From assembly GCF_032598905.1 (NCBI RefSeq), contig NZ_CP122458.1, forward strand, positions 9,263,001 through 9,327,000: a stretch of DNA of 64,000 nt, given 5' to 3'. The notes beneath the pieces were generated by a model. That model made no database searches and was not told where the DNA came from. It saw only the letters and a program-made list of their open reading frames with translations. This document shows positions 22,497 through 31,945 of the stretch, piece after piece; the first letter of the stretch is position 1, and every line of letters begins with the position of its first letter. This stretch comes from Streptomyces sp. 11x1. GTDB lineage: Bacteria > Actinomycetota > Actinomycetes > Streptomycetales > Streptomycetaceae. The position numbers and the translations under genes were made by a program.

Positions 22497-24710
22497 ATGG
22501 GCGTGGTGACTCCGGTGAACCCCCCACAACTTCCGCATCGCTCGCCACCGCCCCCCATGAACGCGTGGCCGAGCCCGGACGCAGCGTCGGCCGCCGTGCC
22601 CACGCTGTCCGAAGGCGTGCGTGTACGCCTGCTGCACGCCGCCCACGGCGACCCGCGGGCCGCCGCGGAACTCGCCGCGGCCCTCACCCCCCGCCAGCTC
22701 ACGGGCCTCGACCCGCTCCCCGCCGAGCCCCTCGCACTGGCCCCCACCCTCCTGCGAACCCACCGGCGGGACGTACGGGCCCTGCCCGACGACACCCGCT
22801 TCCTGCTGCTCCTCGCCGCCGCCGACCAGTACCCGGTGGCGACGCACGCCTACGCGCGCGCCGTCACCGCCGCCCGCCTCGACACCCGGCCGCTCGACAC
22901 GGCGGAGGCGGCCGGCCTCGCGCACACCACCGCCCAGGGCATCGTCTTCCGGGACGCCTGGACCCGGATCGCCGTGTACGAGTCCGCGTCCACGGCCGAC
23001 CGGCGCGAGGCCCACCGCCTCCTCGCCGCCGTCCTCAGCGGCGAGGGCGAGCGACCCGGCCGGTCCTGGCACCGGGCCGCCGCCGCCCTCGGCCCGAGCC
23101 GCCGCCTCGCCGCCGAACTCCGTCTCGCGTCACGGGTGGCACGTGCCATCGGCGACCCGGCCCTCGCGTCCGCCCTCGCCGAACGCGCCGCCGGCCTCAC
23201 CCCCGAACCGGCCGAACGCGCGCCCCTGCTCGCCCGGGCCGCCGCCGAGGCCTGGCAGTCCGGCGACGGCGACCGGGCCCGCCGTCTCGTCGCCGCCACC
23301 GACGACGACGCCCTCGCGGGACTGCTCGCCCTGCGCGCCGGCAACGCCGCCGAGGCGTTCGACGCCCTGCTCACCGCCACCGTCCGGCACGTCGGCGACC
23401 ACACCTCGGACCACGCCTCCCATCTGCTGGCACGAGCCACCGAGGCCGCCATCTACACCGGGGACCTCCGCCGCTGCCGCGAGGCCGCCGCCGTCGCCGA
23501 CGGGCTCGGCATCCTGCCGCCCAGCACCCTCGGCGCCCTCGCCGCCGCGTTCGAGGGACGCTACGACGACGCCCGCGACGTCCTCGAAGCCGCCGCCGGA
23601 CGCTGCGGTCCCGGCGGCGACCCCACCCGGCTCATCCACTCCGGGATCGCCGCCCTCCTCCTCGGCGACCACACCCGCGCCTTCACCGCCACCGCCCGCG
23701 CCGCCGCCTCCGCGCGGGCCGGCGGCGAGACGGCGACCGTGCCGCAGGCCATGGAGTTCCGGGCCTACGCCGAGTTCTGGACCGGCCGCCCCAAAGCCGC
23801 CGAGGCCGCCGCCGTGGACGCCCTGCGCCAGGCGTACGCCACCGGGCAGGACAACGGGGCCTGCCATCTCCAGGCCGCCCTCGCGATGTTCGCCGCCATC
23901 ACCGGCGACGAACAGGTCTGCCGGGAGCGCGCCGAGTCCGCCCGCGGCCACGCCCTGGAACGCGGCCTCGGACTGCCCGCCGCGCTCGCCATGTTCGCCC
24001 TCGCCTTCCTCGACCTGAGCACCGGCCGCTACGCCGCCTCGGCCGCCCGGCTGCGCGCCCTCGCCGGGTTCGGCCCCGGGCACGGGCACCGGGCCATCCG
24101 GCACCTCGCCACCCCGCACTACGTCGAGGCCGCCGTCCGTACCGGCGACACCCGGGTGGCCGTCGCCGCGCACGCCGACTACGACCGCTGGGCCCGCACC
24201 GTCCGCAGCGCCGACGACCTCGCGCTCAGCGCCCGCTGCCGGGCCCTCCTCGCCACCGGCGAGGAGGCCGTCGAGCACTACCGCGCCGCCCTCGACCTGC
24301 ACGCCTCCGGCACCCGTGACTTCGAACGCGCCCGTACGGAACTGCTGTTCGGCAGCGCCCTGCGGCGGCTCCGCAACCGCACCGAGGCCCGCGACCGGCT
24401 GCACAGCGCCCTGGAGGCCTTCGACCACTTCGGCTCCCCGCACTGCGCGTCCCAGGCCCGCGCGGAACTCCGTGCCCTGGGCGAGCGCGCCACCGCCGCA
24501 CCCGCCGCCGAGGCCCTGGCGACCCGACTCACCGCCCAGCAGCTGATGATCGCGCGCATGGCGGCGGAGGGGGCGACCAACCGGGAGATCGCCTCGCGGC
24601 TGCTCCTGAGCCCGCGCACGATCGACCACCATCTGCGGGGCGTGTTCTCCCGGTTGGGCATCAGATCGAGAATCGAGCTGGTGAGGCTGCTGGGGGAGAC
24701 GGAGAGCTGA
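22497..24710 (+). CDS. Large LuxR-family regulator lacking a P-loop
   Basis: 737 aa, almost entirely an Ala/Arg-rich TPR-like helical array, with a C-terminal LuxR helix-turn-helix (LTAQQLMIARMAAEGATNRE to LSPRTIDHHLRGVFSRLGI). It resembles the C-terminal two-thirds of LAL regulators, but no Walker A or B is present at the N-terminus, so ATP switching is lost. Start is ATG 22497 or the adjacent GTG 22494; Shine-Dalgarno is weak. It lies 109 bp from the divergent secreted-lipase gene, which is its most likely target (inference from arrangement). Confidence 0.8.
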   Translation: MGVVTPVNPPQLPHRSPPPPMNAWPSPDAASAAVPTLSEGVRVRLLHAAHGDPRAAAELAAALTPRQLTGLDPLPAEPLALAPTLLRTHRRDVRALPDDTRFLLLLAAADQYPVATHAYARAVTAARLDTRPLDTAEAAGLAHTTAQGIVFRDAWTRIAVYESASTADRREAHRLLAAVLSGEGERPGRSWHRAAAALGPSRRLAAELRLASRVARAIGDPALASALAERAAGLTPEPAERAPLLARAAAEAWQSGDGDRARRLVAATDDDALAGLLALRAGNAAEAFDALLTATVRHVGDHTSDHASHLLARATEAAIYTGDLRRCREAAAVADGLGILPPSTLGALAAAFEGRYDDARDVLEAAAGRCGPGGDPTRLIHSGIAALLLGDHTRAFTATARAAASARAGGETATVPQAMEFRAYAEFWTGRPKAAEAAAVDALRQAYATGQDNGACHLQAALAMFAAITGDEQVCRERAESARGHALERGLGLPAALAMFALAFLDLSTGRYAASAARLRALAGFGPGHGHRAIRHLATPHYVEAAVRTGDTRVAVAAHADYDRWARTVRSADDLALSARCRALLATGEEAVEHYRAALDLHASGTRDFERARTELLFGSALRRLRNRTEARDRLHSALEAFDHFGSPHCASQARAELRALGERATAAPAAEALATRLTAQQLMIARMAAEGATNREIASRLLLSPRTIDHHLRGVFSRLGIRSRIELVRLLGETES

Positions 24711-24720
24711 GAGCGGCGGC

Positions 24721-24738
24721 GCGCCCCCTCAGGGGCGC
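24721..24738. terminator. Hairpin between convergent luxR-type gene and bioD
   Basis: GCGCCCC (24721-24727) pairs with GGGGCGC (24732-24738) around a four-base loop. It merges with a dispersed Streptomyces intergenic repeat at 24731-24760. Confidence 0.6.
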
Positions 24739-24760
24739 GGGAAACTGCGCGACCAGCCAC
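24731..24760 (+). repeat. Copy of dispersed intergenic repeat (GGGGCGCGGG-AACTGCGCGA type)
   Basis: AGGGGCGCGGGAAACTGCGC followed by GACCAGCCAC. The same sequence recurs at 39612-39633 (inverted) and 39691-39712 (direct). Such elements sit between genes in Streptomyces genomes. Confidence 0.7.
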
Positions 24761-24791
24761 GACGTACCCGCAGCGGACCGCAGCGGCACCC

Positions 24792-25529
24792 CTACGGCGC
24801 GGCTTCGGCCGCACTGAAGGAAGCGGCGTCCCACACTCCACCGAGCGCCGGCGCCAGCCAACCCCCGGCCGCCGCCCGGAAGGCGGCCGGGGGCAACGCC
24901 CCGGCCCCCGCGGGCACCGCCCCCACCAGTGGGGCATCCGCGACCACCGGCAGATCAGCGAGATTGCACCGCGACGCCAGATCCGGGACCTCGGGCCAGC
25001 TGCCGATCACGACACCCGCCGACTCCACTTCCCGTGCGGCGAGTTCGCGTGCCGTCAGCTCGGTCGTGTTCAACGTACCCAGTCCGGCCGAGGCGACCAG
25101 CAGGACCGGCGCCCCCAGCAGCCGGGCCGTGTCCGCCAGCGTGCCGCCCGCCTCGTCGAACCGGACGAGGAGGCCGCCCGCGCCCTCCACCAGTACCAGG
25201 TCGTGGTCGACCGCCAGCTTCGCCGCCGCCTCGGCCACGTCCTCGGGGTGCACCGCGGGAAGCCCGGCGCGCCGGGCGGCGGTCGCGGGGGCCAACGGCT
25301 CCGGATAGCGGGCGAGTTCGCGTACCGTCACGGTGCCCGCGAGCCGGGCCACCTCGTCCGCGTCACCGCGCTCGTCCGGACGTACGCCGGTCTGCGCGGG
25401 CTTGAGGACGGCCACGGACCGGCCGGACGCCAGGGCCACCGCCGCGACGGCCGCCGTGGTGACCGTCTTGCCGACCTCCGTACCCGTCCCCGTGACCACC
25501 AGGACCGTCATGTCATCCCTCTCCGTCAT
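24792..25529 (-). CDS. bioD: ATP-dependent dethiobiotin synthetase BioD
   Basis: 245 aa. Closes the ureido ring of 7,8-diaminopelargonic acid with CO2 and ATP. The P-loop [11 protein letters not shown] is near residues 12-22, the substrate Lys/Thr motif AVLKPAQTG near 40-48, and the second loop reads [15 protein letters not shown] at 25529 overlaps the bioA stop (ATGA); an internal ATG at 25511 would give [10 protein letters not shown] and is also possible. Last gene of the leftward bioB-bioA-bioD operon, with a hairpin beyond its end. Confidence 0.93.
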   Translation of the reverse strand: MTERDDMTVLVVTGTGTEVGKTVTTAAVAAVALASGRSVAVLKPAQTGVRPDERGDADEVARLAGTVTVRELARYPEPLAPATAARRAGLPAVHPEDVAEAAAKLAVDHDLVLVEGAGGLLVRFDEAGGTLADTARLLGAPVLLVASAGLGTLNTTELTARELAAREVESAGVVIGSWPEVPDLASRCNLADLPVVADAPLVGAVPAGAGALPPAAFRAAAGGWLAPALGGVWDAASFSAAEAAP

Positions 25530-26839
25530 CCCGCCCTCGCCGCCGCGCACACCGCGCGCGCGATCCGCGCCACGTCCTCGTCGCCGGTGACGTACGGCGG
25601 CATCGTGTAGACGAGATCCCGGAACGGCCGCAGCCACACGCCCTCGCGCACCGCCGCCGCCGTGGCGGCCGCCATGTCCACCGGGTGGTCTAGCTGGACG
25701 ACCCCGATCGCGCCGAGGACACGGACGTCCCTCACCCCCGGCAGTTCACGCGCGGGCGCCAGCCCGTCCCGCAGCCCCGTCTCGATCCGTTTGACCTCCG
25801 CGAGCCAGTCCTGACCCAGCAGCAGCTCGATCGAGGCACAGGCGACGGCAGCCGCCAGCGGGTTGCCCATGAAGGTGGGCCCGTGGGCCAGCACCGGCAC
25901 CTCGCCCCGCGAGATCCCGTCGGCCACCCTGGCTGTGCAAAGGGCCGCCGCCAGGGTCAGATAACCGCCGGTCAGCGCCTTGCCGACACACATCACATCC
26001 GGCGTCACCGCCGCGTGGTCGGCCGCGAACAGCGCTCCCGTACGCCCGAACCCGGTGGCGATCTCGTCGAACACCAGCAGCACGTCGTGCGCGTCGCACG
26101 CCTCGCGCAGCACCCGTAGATACGCGGGGGAGTGGAAGCGCATCCCGCCCGCCCCCTGCACCACAGGCTCCACGATCACGGCCGCCAGCTCGCCGGCGTG
26201 CCGCTCGATCGCCGCGCGCAGTGACTGCGCGTACTCCTCGTCGAACTCGGTCGGCGGCGGGTCCACGAACACCTGCCGGGGCAGGACGCCCTGCCACAGC
26301 TCGTGCATCCCGCCCTCGGGGTCGCACACCGACATGGGCTGCCAGGTGTCGCCGTGGTAGCCGCCGCGCCAGGTCAGCAGCCGCCGCTTGTCGGGGCGGC
26401 CGAGCGAGCGCCAGTACTGCAGGCACATCTTGACCGCGACCTCGACGGACACCGACCCCGAGTCGGCGAGGAACACATGCTCCAGACCGTCGGGCGACAG
26501 GTCGACGAGGTGCTTCGCCAGCCGCACGGCGGGCTCATGGGTGAGCCCGCCGAACATGACGTGGCTCATCCGGCCGAGCTGCTCGCGCGCCGCCTCGTTC
26601 AGGACGGGGTGGTTGTAGCCGTGGATCGCCGACCACCATGACGACATGCCGTCGACCAGCTCGCCCGAACCGTCCGCGAGTCTCAGCCGGACCCCGCTCG
26701 CCGACTCCACGACGAGCGGTTCCTGACGGCCCGGCATGGGCCCGTACGGGTGCCACACATGCCGCCGGTCGAGCCCCAGCAGCTCCGGCACGCTCAGTCC
26801 GGGCAACCCGGACACGCTCGGACCGGGCAGCTCAGGCAT
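25526..26839 (-). CDS. bioA: Adenosylmethionine-8-amino-7-oxononanoate aminotransferase BioA
   Basis: 437-aa class III PLP aminotransferase that makes 7,8-diaminopelargonate using SAM as amino donor. Features: [15 protein letters not shown] near the start, RGGYHGDTW, the PLP-binding Asp in [12 protein letters not shown], and the Schiff-base Lys in [19 protein letters not shown] is also typical (here HGPTFMGNP). ATG at 26839 overlaps the bioB stop by 8 bp; bioD overlaps its stop. All conserved BioA positions inspected are present. Confidence 0.93.
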   Translation of the reverse strand: MPELPGPSVSGLPGLSVPELLGLDRRHVWHPYGPMPGRQEPLVVESASGVRLRLADGSGELVDGMSSWWSAIHGYNHPVLNEAAREQLGRMSHVMFGGLTHEPAVRLAKHLVDLSPDGLEHVFLADSGSVSVEVAVKMCLQYWRSLGRPDKRRLLTWRGGYHGDTWQPMSVCDPEGGMHELWQGVLPRQVFVDPPPTEFDEEYAQSLRAAIERHAGELAAVIVEPVVQGAGGMRFHSPAYLRVLREACDAHDVLLVFDEIATGFGRTGALFAADHAAVTPDVMCVGKALTGGYLTLAAALCTARVADGISRGEVPVLAHGPTFMGNPLAAAVACASIELLLGQDWLAEVKRIETGLRDGLAPARELPGVRDVRVLGAIGVVQLDHPVDMAAATAAAVREGVWLRPFRDLVYTMPPYVTGDEDVARIARAVCAAARAG

Positions 26840-28094
26840 TGGGCGCGAGGTCGGTTCCGGCGCCCCGGCGGCGTACGGCCACCAGATCCGTACGAGCCTC
26901 GCCGACCGGGGTCGCGGCGGCCGGGGCCGGGGCCCGGTCGGCGGAACCGCACACCCCACCCCCCGCGTGCGACCCGCAACCCGCGCCCGCGCCGGCGCCC
27001 TCCTCCGCGTGCGATCCACAGCCGCCCCCGGCGTGCGACCCGCACCCGGCGCTCTCCGCGGACCCGCAGCCCTCACCGGCGGCCGCGGTCCCCCGGTGCC
27101 GCGGCAGCGTCACCTGGTCGGTGCCCTCCACCTCGAACCCGGCGTCCGCGATCATCTCCAGGTCGGCCTTGCCCGCCTGGCCCTCACTGGTGAGGTAGTC
27201 GCCGAGGAAGATCGAGTTGGCCAGGTGCAGGGCGAGCGGCTGCATCGTGCGCAGATGGACCTCGCGGCCGCCCGCGATCCGCACCTCGATGTCCGGGCAG
27301 ACGAACCGCACCATCGCCAGGATCCGCAGACAGCGCTGCGGGGTCAGGTTCCACTCCTTGGCCAGCGGGGTGCCCTCGAACGGGATCAGGAAGTTCACCG
27401 GCACGGAGTCCGGGTCCAGTTCGCGCAGCGAGAAGACCACGTCGACCAGGTCCTCGTCGCTCTCGCCCATGCCCGCGATCAGCCCCGAGCAGGCCGACAG
27501 ACCGGCCGCGTGCGCCTTCTGGACCGTGTCCACCCGGTCGGCGTACGTGTGCGTCGTCGTGATCTCGCCGTACGTCGCCTCGGACGTGTTCAGGTTGTGG
27601 TTGTAGGCGTCGGCGCCCGCCTCCCGCAGACGTTCCGCCTGGCCGTCGGAGAGCAGACCGAGACAGGCGCACACCTCGACGCCCTCGTTGCCGTCCTTGA
27701 TCGCCTTGATGGTGTCGGAGACCCGGTCCACGTCCCGGTCGGTCGGGCCGCGCCCGGACGCCACCAGGCAGACCCGCTTGGCGCCGCCCGCGAGCCCGGC
27801 CACGGCTGCCTCGGAGGCCTCATGCGGCTTGAGCCAGGTGTACTTGAGGATGCCGGCGGTCGAGCCGAGCCGCTGCGAGCAGTAGGAACAGTCCTCGGGG
27901 CACAGGCCCGACTTGAGGTTGACCAGGTAGTTCAGTTTCACCCGGCGCCCGAACCAGTGCCGGCGTACCTTCCCGGCCGCGGCCACCACGTCCAACAGCT
28001 CGTCGTCGGAGGTGCCCAGAACGGCGAGCGCCTCGGCACGGCTCAGCGGCTCTCGCCGGAGCCCCTTGTCCACCAGCGTGTTCAGCAGGTCCAT
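26832..28094 (-). CDS. bioB: Biotin synthase BioB with Cys/His-rich C-terminal repeat tail
   Basis: 420-aa radical SAM enzyme inserting sulfur into dethiobiotin. The radical SAM cluster motif [18 protein letters not shown] and the [2Fe-2S] ligand region ([10 protein letters not shown]) are intact. After the barrel (about residue 335) comes a tail of about 80 residues. It contains five CGS motifs at residues 343, 351, 359, 373 and 382, three of them in CGSHA repeats with Gly/Ala linkers, then an Ala/Pro stretch ending TDLAPNA. E. coli BioB has no such tail. It may bind iron or another metal (inference). First gene of the leftward bio operon, divergent from bioF. Confidence 0.92.
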   Translation of the reverse strand: MDLLNTLVDKGLRREPLSRAEALAVLGTSDDELLDVVAAAGKVRRHWFGRRVKLNYLVNLKSGLCPEDCSYCSQRLGSTAGILKYTWLKPHEASEAAVAGLAGGAKRVCLVASGRGPTDRDVDRVSDTIKAIKDGNEGVEVCACLGLLSDGQAERLREAGADAYNHNLNTSEATYGEITTTHTYADRVDTVQKAHAAGLSACSGLIAGMGESDEDLVDVVFSLRELDPDSVPVNFLIPFEGTPLAKEWNLTPQRCLRILAMVRFVCPDIEVRIAGGREVHLRTMQPLALHLANSIFLGDYLTSEGQAGKADLEMIADAGFEVEGTDQVTLPRHRGTAAAGEGCGSAESAGCGSHAGGGCGSHAEEGAGAGAGCGSHAGGGVCGSADRAPAPAAATPVGEARTDLVAVRRRGAGTDLAPNA

Positions 28095-28289
28095 GAGAGC
28101 CGATCCTGTCCTACGGGACCGCTCCCGGCCAAGGAGGCTTCGGACAACAGAGTGGGATCGACGTGTGGGTATTGCCACATCGTGGGCGGCTGGTCCGGCC
28201 GTTAGTGTCTGTGCACTGCCTACAAAAGCCCCCGCCGAGCCGTCCACGACGGCCCGGTGCTGCGGGCCGCACATCAAACCGGAGGACCC

Positions 28290-29420
28290 ATGGCGTTCGG
28301 CTGGATCGACGAGCAGGCCTCGGCGCGCCGCCGGGCCGGGCTGGTGCGCACCCTGCGCCCCCGCCCCGCCGACTCGCCGCTCCTCGACCTCGCGAGCAAC
28401 GACTACCTGGGTCTGTCCCGGCACCCCGAGATCACCGAGGGCGCCGCCGAGGCCGCGCGCCGCTGGGGCGCCGGCGCCACCGGCTCCCGGCTCGTCACCG
28501 GCACCACCGAGCTGCACGGCGAGCTGGAGCGGGAACTCGCCGACTTCTGCGGTTTCGAGGCCGCCCTCGTCTTCTCCTCCGGCTACGCGGCCAACCTCGC
28601 CGCCGTCACCGCGCTCGCCCCGCACGGCTCCCTGATCGTCTCGGACGCGGGCAACCACGCCTCCCTCATCGACGGCTGCCGGCTGGCCCGGGGCACCGCC
28701 CAGGTCGTGGCCCACGCCGACCCGGAGGCGGTCCGCAAGGCTCTCGCCACGGGCGGCGGGGCACCTGCCGTCGCCGTCTCCGACACGGTGTTCTCCGTGG
28801 ACGGCGACGCCGCCCCGCTGACCGGACTGGCCGCCGCCTGCCGTGAGTTCGGCGCCGGGCTCGTGGTGGACGACGCGCACGGCCTCGGTGTCCTCGGCGA
28901 CGGCGGCCGGGGCGCGCCCTACGCGGCGGGGCTCGCGGGCGCCCCCGACGTGGTCGTGACGGTCACGCTGTCGAAGTCGCTGGGCAGCCAGGGCGGTGCG
29001 GTGCTCGGGCCCGCGAAGGTCATCGACCACCTGGTCAACGCGGCCCGGACGTTCATCTTCGACACGGGCCTCGCCCCCGCGGCGACCGGAGCGGCGCTCG
29101 CCGCGCTCCGGCTGCTGCGCCGTGAGCCGGAGCGCGCCGCACGGGCCCGCGAGGTGGCGCGGGAGCTGCACACACGGCTGACGGCGTCGGGCCATGAAGC
29201 GGTGCGGCCCGACGCCGCCGTGGTCTCCGTACGCGCGCCGTCGCCGGATCAGGCGGTGCGGTGGGCGGCGGACTGCCGGGCGGCGGGTCTCGCCGTCGGT
29301 TGTTTCCGTCCACCGTCCGTACCGGACGGCGTTTCGCGGCTGCGGCTGACCGCCCGCGCGGATCTCACGCGGGAGCAGATCGACCGAGCCGTGGGGATCA
29401 TCGGCGATACGCGGCCGTGA
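28290..29420 (+). CDS. bioF: 8-amino-7-oxononanoate synthase BioF
   Basis: 376-aa alpha-oxoamine synthase (PLP) that condenses pimeloyl thioester with alanine, the first dedicated step of biotin ring assembly. Motifs: [22 protein letters not shown] [24 protein letters not shown] and the PLP Lys in [16 protein letters not shown] lies four bases before the ATG. It is divergent from bioBAD, with a 195-bp regulatory gap; I see no clear palindromic biotin-repressor site in it. Confidence 0.93.
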   Translation: MAFGWIDEQASARRRAGLVRTLRPRPADSPLLDLASNDYLGLSRHPEITEGAAEAARRWGAGATGSRLVTGTTELHGELERELADFCGFEAALVFSSGYAANLAAVTALAPHGSLIVSDAGNHASLIDGCRLARGTAQVVAHADPEAVRKALATGGGAPAVAVSDTVFSVDGDAAPLTGLAAACREFGAGLVVDDAHGLGVLGDGGRGAPYAAGLAGAPDVVVTVTLSKSLGSQGGAVLGPAKVIDHLVNAARTFIFDTGLAPAATGAALAALRLLRREPERAARAREVARELHTRLTASGHEAVRPDAAVVSVRAPSPDQAVRWAADCRAAGLAVGCFRPPSVPDGVSRLRLTARADLTREQIDRAVGIIGDTRP

Positions 29421-29477
29421 GTCGGCGTCAGGGCCGAGCGTCGCCGTAAGCGGAAGTACGAACGCTGTCGGTGGTGG

Positions 29478-29702
29478 TCACCGAAGCGTGGTGATGAATC
29501 CCTCCCAGGCGTCGGGTTCGAACAGCAGGGCGGGCCCCGCCGTGTTCTTCGAATCGCGTACGGCCACCAGGCCGGCCCAGCGGCCGGACGCGGGACGGGC
29601 CGTCTCCACGCAGTTGTTCATTCCGGTGCTGCGACTGCTGCGCAGCCATCGCACTCCGCGTAGTTCGGTACTGGTGGGTACGTTCCGAGGCAGTGCGGAC
29701 AT
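29478..29702 (-). CDS. DUF397 domain protein
   Basis: 74 aa. The pattern WLRSSRS...NNCVETA, then VAVRDSKN and WEGFI, is the DUF397 family, small acidic proteins that accompany XRE/DUF5753 regulators in Streptomyces, often described as WhiJ/AbaA partners or toxin-like components. AAGGAGG precedes the ATG. It follows the XRE gene after 9 bp in the same operon. Confidence 0.9.
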   Translation of the reverse strand: MSALPRNVPTSTELRGVRWLRSSRSTGMNNCVETARPASGRWAGLVAVRDSKNTAGPALLFEPDAWEGFITTLR

Positions 29703-29711
29703 GGTGCCTCC

Positions 29712-30572
29712 TTACGTGCCGGCGGCTAGCCCGGCGATGTAATCCAACGAGTCCTCGGGCGAAAGGGCGTGGATCTGAAGGGCGTTGAAGGCCTCGACAT
29801 ACGCCTTGAGGTCTTCTTTCCGTTCGAGGTAGAGGCTACTCGTCAAGTGGTCGAGAACAACCACGTCCAGATCGGATGTGCTCCGAAATGAGAAAATTAC
29901 GAAAGGGCCCGTGACGCCGATGTGCGCCCCGGCAGTGAACGGGAGCACCTGCAGTCGCACCTGGGGAAGGCGGGCCGCCTCGACCAGCCGGCCCAGCTGC
30001 CGGGCCATGATCTCGGCCCCGCCCACCTCACGTCGGAGAACGCCCTCGTCGAGCACGGCGCTCAGCTTCAGCGCCGGGTTCCCCCGCAGTACTTCCTGCC
30101 GCGCGAGCCGCACTTCCACGAGCGCGTCGAGTTTGTCGTCTTCCAGCCCCTCCACCGCGGCCCGGGTCACCGCCCGCGCGTACTCGGGAATCTGCAGCAG
30201 GCCGGGCACCACCGAGGTCTCCAGCGTCCGCATCCCCCCGGCCTGCGACTCCAGGCTGATGAAGTCCCGGTACGTCGGCGGTAGTACGCCCCGGTACGCG
30301 TGCCACCAGTTGTGCCGCCCGCCGCCGTCCTCGGAGCCCGCCAGCGCCAGGAGCAGCTCCCGTAATTCGGCGTCGCAGACCCCGTACACGTCCAGCAGCT
30401 TGCGTACGTCCGCGGGCTTCACCCCGCTCGCGCCCGTCTCGATCCGGCTCACCTTGGACTGGTGCCAGCCCACGCGGTGGGCCGCCTCGATGCTGGTGAG
30501 CGCGGAACGGGTGCGCAGGACACGCAACTCGGCACCGAGCCTGCGGCGGCGCACCGCCGGACCGTACTGCAT
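29712..30572 (-). CDS. WhiJ-like XRE regulator (HTH + DUF5753)
   Basis: 286 aa. N-terminal helix-turn-helix (about residues 10-65: LRTRSALTSIEAAHRVGW then QSKVSRIETGA) and a C-terminal DUF5753 domain (about 90-275, with VPGLLQIPEYARAV and VLPFTAGAHIG). Such proteins pair with DUF397 proteins and control development or antibiotic production in Streptomyces. The divergent gene on the right encodes an anti-sigma-factor-like ATPase, giving a whiJ/abaA-like triad. The 248-bp divergent spacer holds a short AT-rich inverted repeat at 30680-30695. Confidence 0.88.
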   Translation of the reverse strand: MQYGPAVRRRRLGAELRVLRTRSALTSIEAAHRVGWHQSKVSRIETGASGVKPADVRKLLDVYGVCDAELRELLLALAGSEDGGGRHNWWHAYRGVLPPTYRDFISLESQAGGMRTLETSVVPGLLQIPEYARAVTRAAVEGLEDDKLDALVEVRLARQEVLRGNPALKLSAVLDEGVLRREVGGAEIMARQLGRLVEAARLPQVRLQVLPFTAGAHIGVTGPFVIFSFRSTSDLDVVVLDHLTSSLYLERKEDLKAYVEAFNALQIHALSPEDSLDYIAGLAAGT

Positions 30573-30679
30573 GGGATTCTCCTTCCGCCCGGCGCGCGAA
30601 GTCGGGGTGACGACAGAGGATGGACGAAACCCCCACCGAAATACGGTCGGCCGTCGGATAGTTCACCGCTTCGAGCGAC

Positions 30680-30695
30680 AGATATATGCATATCT
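30680..30695. promoter_or_regulatory. AT-rich inverted repeat in the XRE/ATPase divergent promoter
   Basis: AGATAT-ATGC-ATATCT is a 6-bp inverted repeat with a 4-base centre, in an otherwise GC-rich region, midway between the divergent starts at 30572 and 30821. It is a candidate operator of the XRE protein. Confidence 0.4.
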
Positions 30696-30820
30696 TGGTG
30701 GATCGCCACCCGAGACAGCCCAGGTAGTGGCAGTCTGGCGCGAAGCACCAGTCCGGGACCGTAGTCGAGCCATCCGCTCCCTGTCTGACATCCGGTCCCG
30801 TGGGAAAGGGACGCCTCGCC

Positions 30821-31279
30821 ATGGCAGATCACCTGGAAGCATCCGTCACTCTGCCGAGCGATCCCGCCTCGGTGTCCACGGCCCGGAACTACGTCGCCGG
30901 CGTGCTCGCCGAATGGGGTCTGCCGGGCGACACCGACATCGCGGACACCGTGCGCCTGATCGTGTCCGAGCTCGCCACCAACGCCGTCCAGCACACCCGC
31001 GGTCAGTCGCCCACCTTCACCGTGGACATCGCCCTCGACCGGGACGAGCAGCTGTGCATCGGCGTCACCGACAGCCATCCACGCTTTCCGAAACGGCTGC
31101 CGGCCGCCGTCCAGCAGGACAACGGCCGGGGCATGGTCATCATCCGCTGGCTGACCGCCGAGTGCGGGGGCAGGCTCAGCGTCAGACCCACCCGGGAGGG
31201 CGGCAAGACGGTGGCGATCGAACTGCCCTGGACGGTCCCGGCGCAGCCGCTCAGCGCAGGCGGTCCGCAGGAGACGTGA
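30821..31279 (+). CDS. RsbW-like ATP-binding (anti-sigma/serine kinase) protein
   Basis: 152 aa, HATPase_c_2 fold. The N-box VSELATNAVQHT and the G-box region DNGRGMVIIRWL are visible. These small GHKL ATPases act as anti-sigma factors or partner-switch kinases; in Streptomyces they often sit beside XRE/DUF397 pairs, as here. ATG at 30821 is chosen (GGGAAAGGGA upstream); a GTG at 30800 is an alternative. The last 29 bp overlap the convergent DUF6328 gene. Confidence 0.85.
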   Translation: MADHLEASVTLPSDPASVSTARNYVAGVLAEWGLPGDTDIADTVRLIVSELATNAVQHTRGQSPTFTVDIALDRDEQLCIGVTDSHPRFPKRLPAAVQQDNGRGMVIIRWLTAECGGRLSVRPTREGGKTVAIELPWTVPAQPLSAGGPQET

Positions 31280-31868
31280 CGGCGTCCCGGTCCGTTTCCG
31301 GGCTCGTGACCGTATCCGTGCTGGTGCCCGGGCCCTGAGGTGTCGTCGACGGCGGCGCGGGTGCGCGCGTGGTCGGAATCGAGCCGTAGCGGTCCGAGAC
31401 TCGGCTCACCAGCTTCGGGAGGACGGCCCACAGGCTCAGGCACACGAGGAAGGTGCCGGCCCCGGCGGTGATCCCGGCCTTCCGGCCGAGCGTCACGTCC
31501 ACGACGAGCAGGACCGATCCGGTGAAGGCCGGCATCAGCACGATCAGGCCCGCGGTGGCCAGCCTCGAAGAGACCTGGACGATGACGGGCTTGGCGTTCT
31601 GCTGGAAGAGCGAGCGGTGCAGGGCGGCCGGGGCGGTGAAGAGCGTCGCCGCGAGGACCGAGAGCAGCAGGGTGGTGACGTACGTGGCGCGCTGGACGGA
31701 GTCCAGGTCCGGAAAGCGCGGGGTGAAGGCCAACGTCAGCAGGAACGCGAAGAGGATCTGCACCCCGGTCTGGGTGACGCGCAACTCCTGCAGCAGCTCG
31801 GAGAAATTGCGGTCGGCGCGTTCGAGCGGGGTCTCGTTGCGTGCGGGGCGGGTGCGTTGGTCGGCCAT
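31251..31868 (-). CDS. DUF6328 family membrane protein
   Basis: 205 aa with four predicted membrane helices: QILFAFLLTLAFT, TYVTTLLLSVLAATLFT, LATAGLIVLMPAFTGSVLLV and GAGTFLVCLSLWAVLP. The N-terminus (ERADRNFSELLQELRVTQTGVQ) and overall shape match the DUF6328 family of actinobacterial membrane proteins, function unknown. A Thr/Pro-rich cytoplasmic tail overlaps the neighbouring ATPase gene antisense. Confidence 0.8.
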   Translation of the reverse strand: MADQRTRPARNETPLERADRNFSELLQELRVTQTGVQILFAFLLTLAFTPRFPDLDSVQRATYVTTLLLSVLAATLFTAPAALHRSLFQQNAKPVIVQVSSRLATAGLIVLMPAFTGSVLLVVDVTLGRKAGITAGAGTFLVCLSLWAVLPKLVSRVSDRYGSIPTTRAPAPPSTTPQGPGTSTDTVTSPETDRDAVTSPADRLR

Positions 31869-31903
31869 GGTCGAACGGGTATCCAAAACCGCCGGTCGCA
31901 CGC

Positions 31904-31941
31904 CCGTCCGGGGCGGCAGAGCTCTCCGCCGCCCCGGACGG
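31904..31941 (-). terminator. Hairpin terminator of the NlpC/P60 gene
   Basis: Perfect 14-bp inverted repeat CCGTCCGGGGCGGC (31904-31917) with 31928-31941, ten-base loop, ending four bases from the hydrolase stop codon. Confidence 0.8.
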
Positions 31942-31945
31942 TGGG

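Noticed and set aside
28095..28289. Biotin-repressor (BirA/BioR-type) operator between bioB and bioF
   Set aside because: No convincing palindrome; TTGCCA at 28172 lacks a -10 box at proper spacing.
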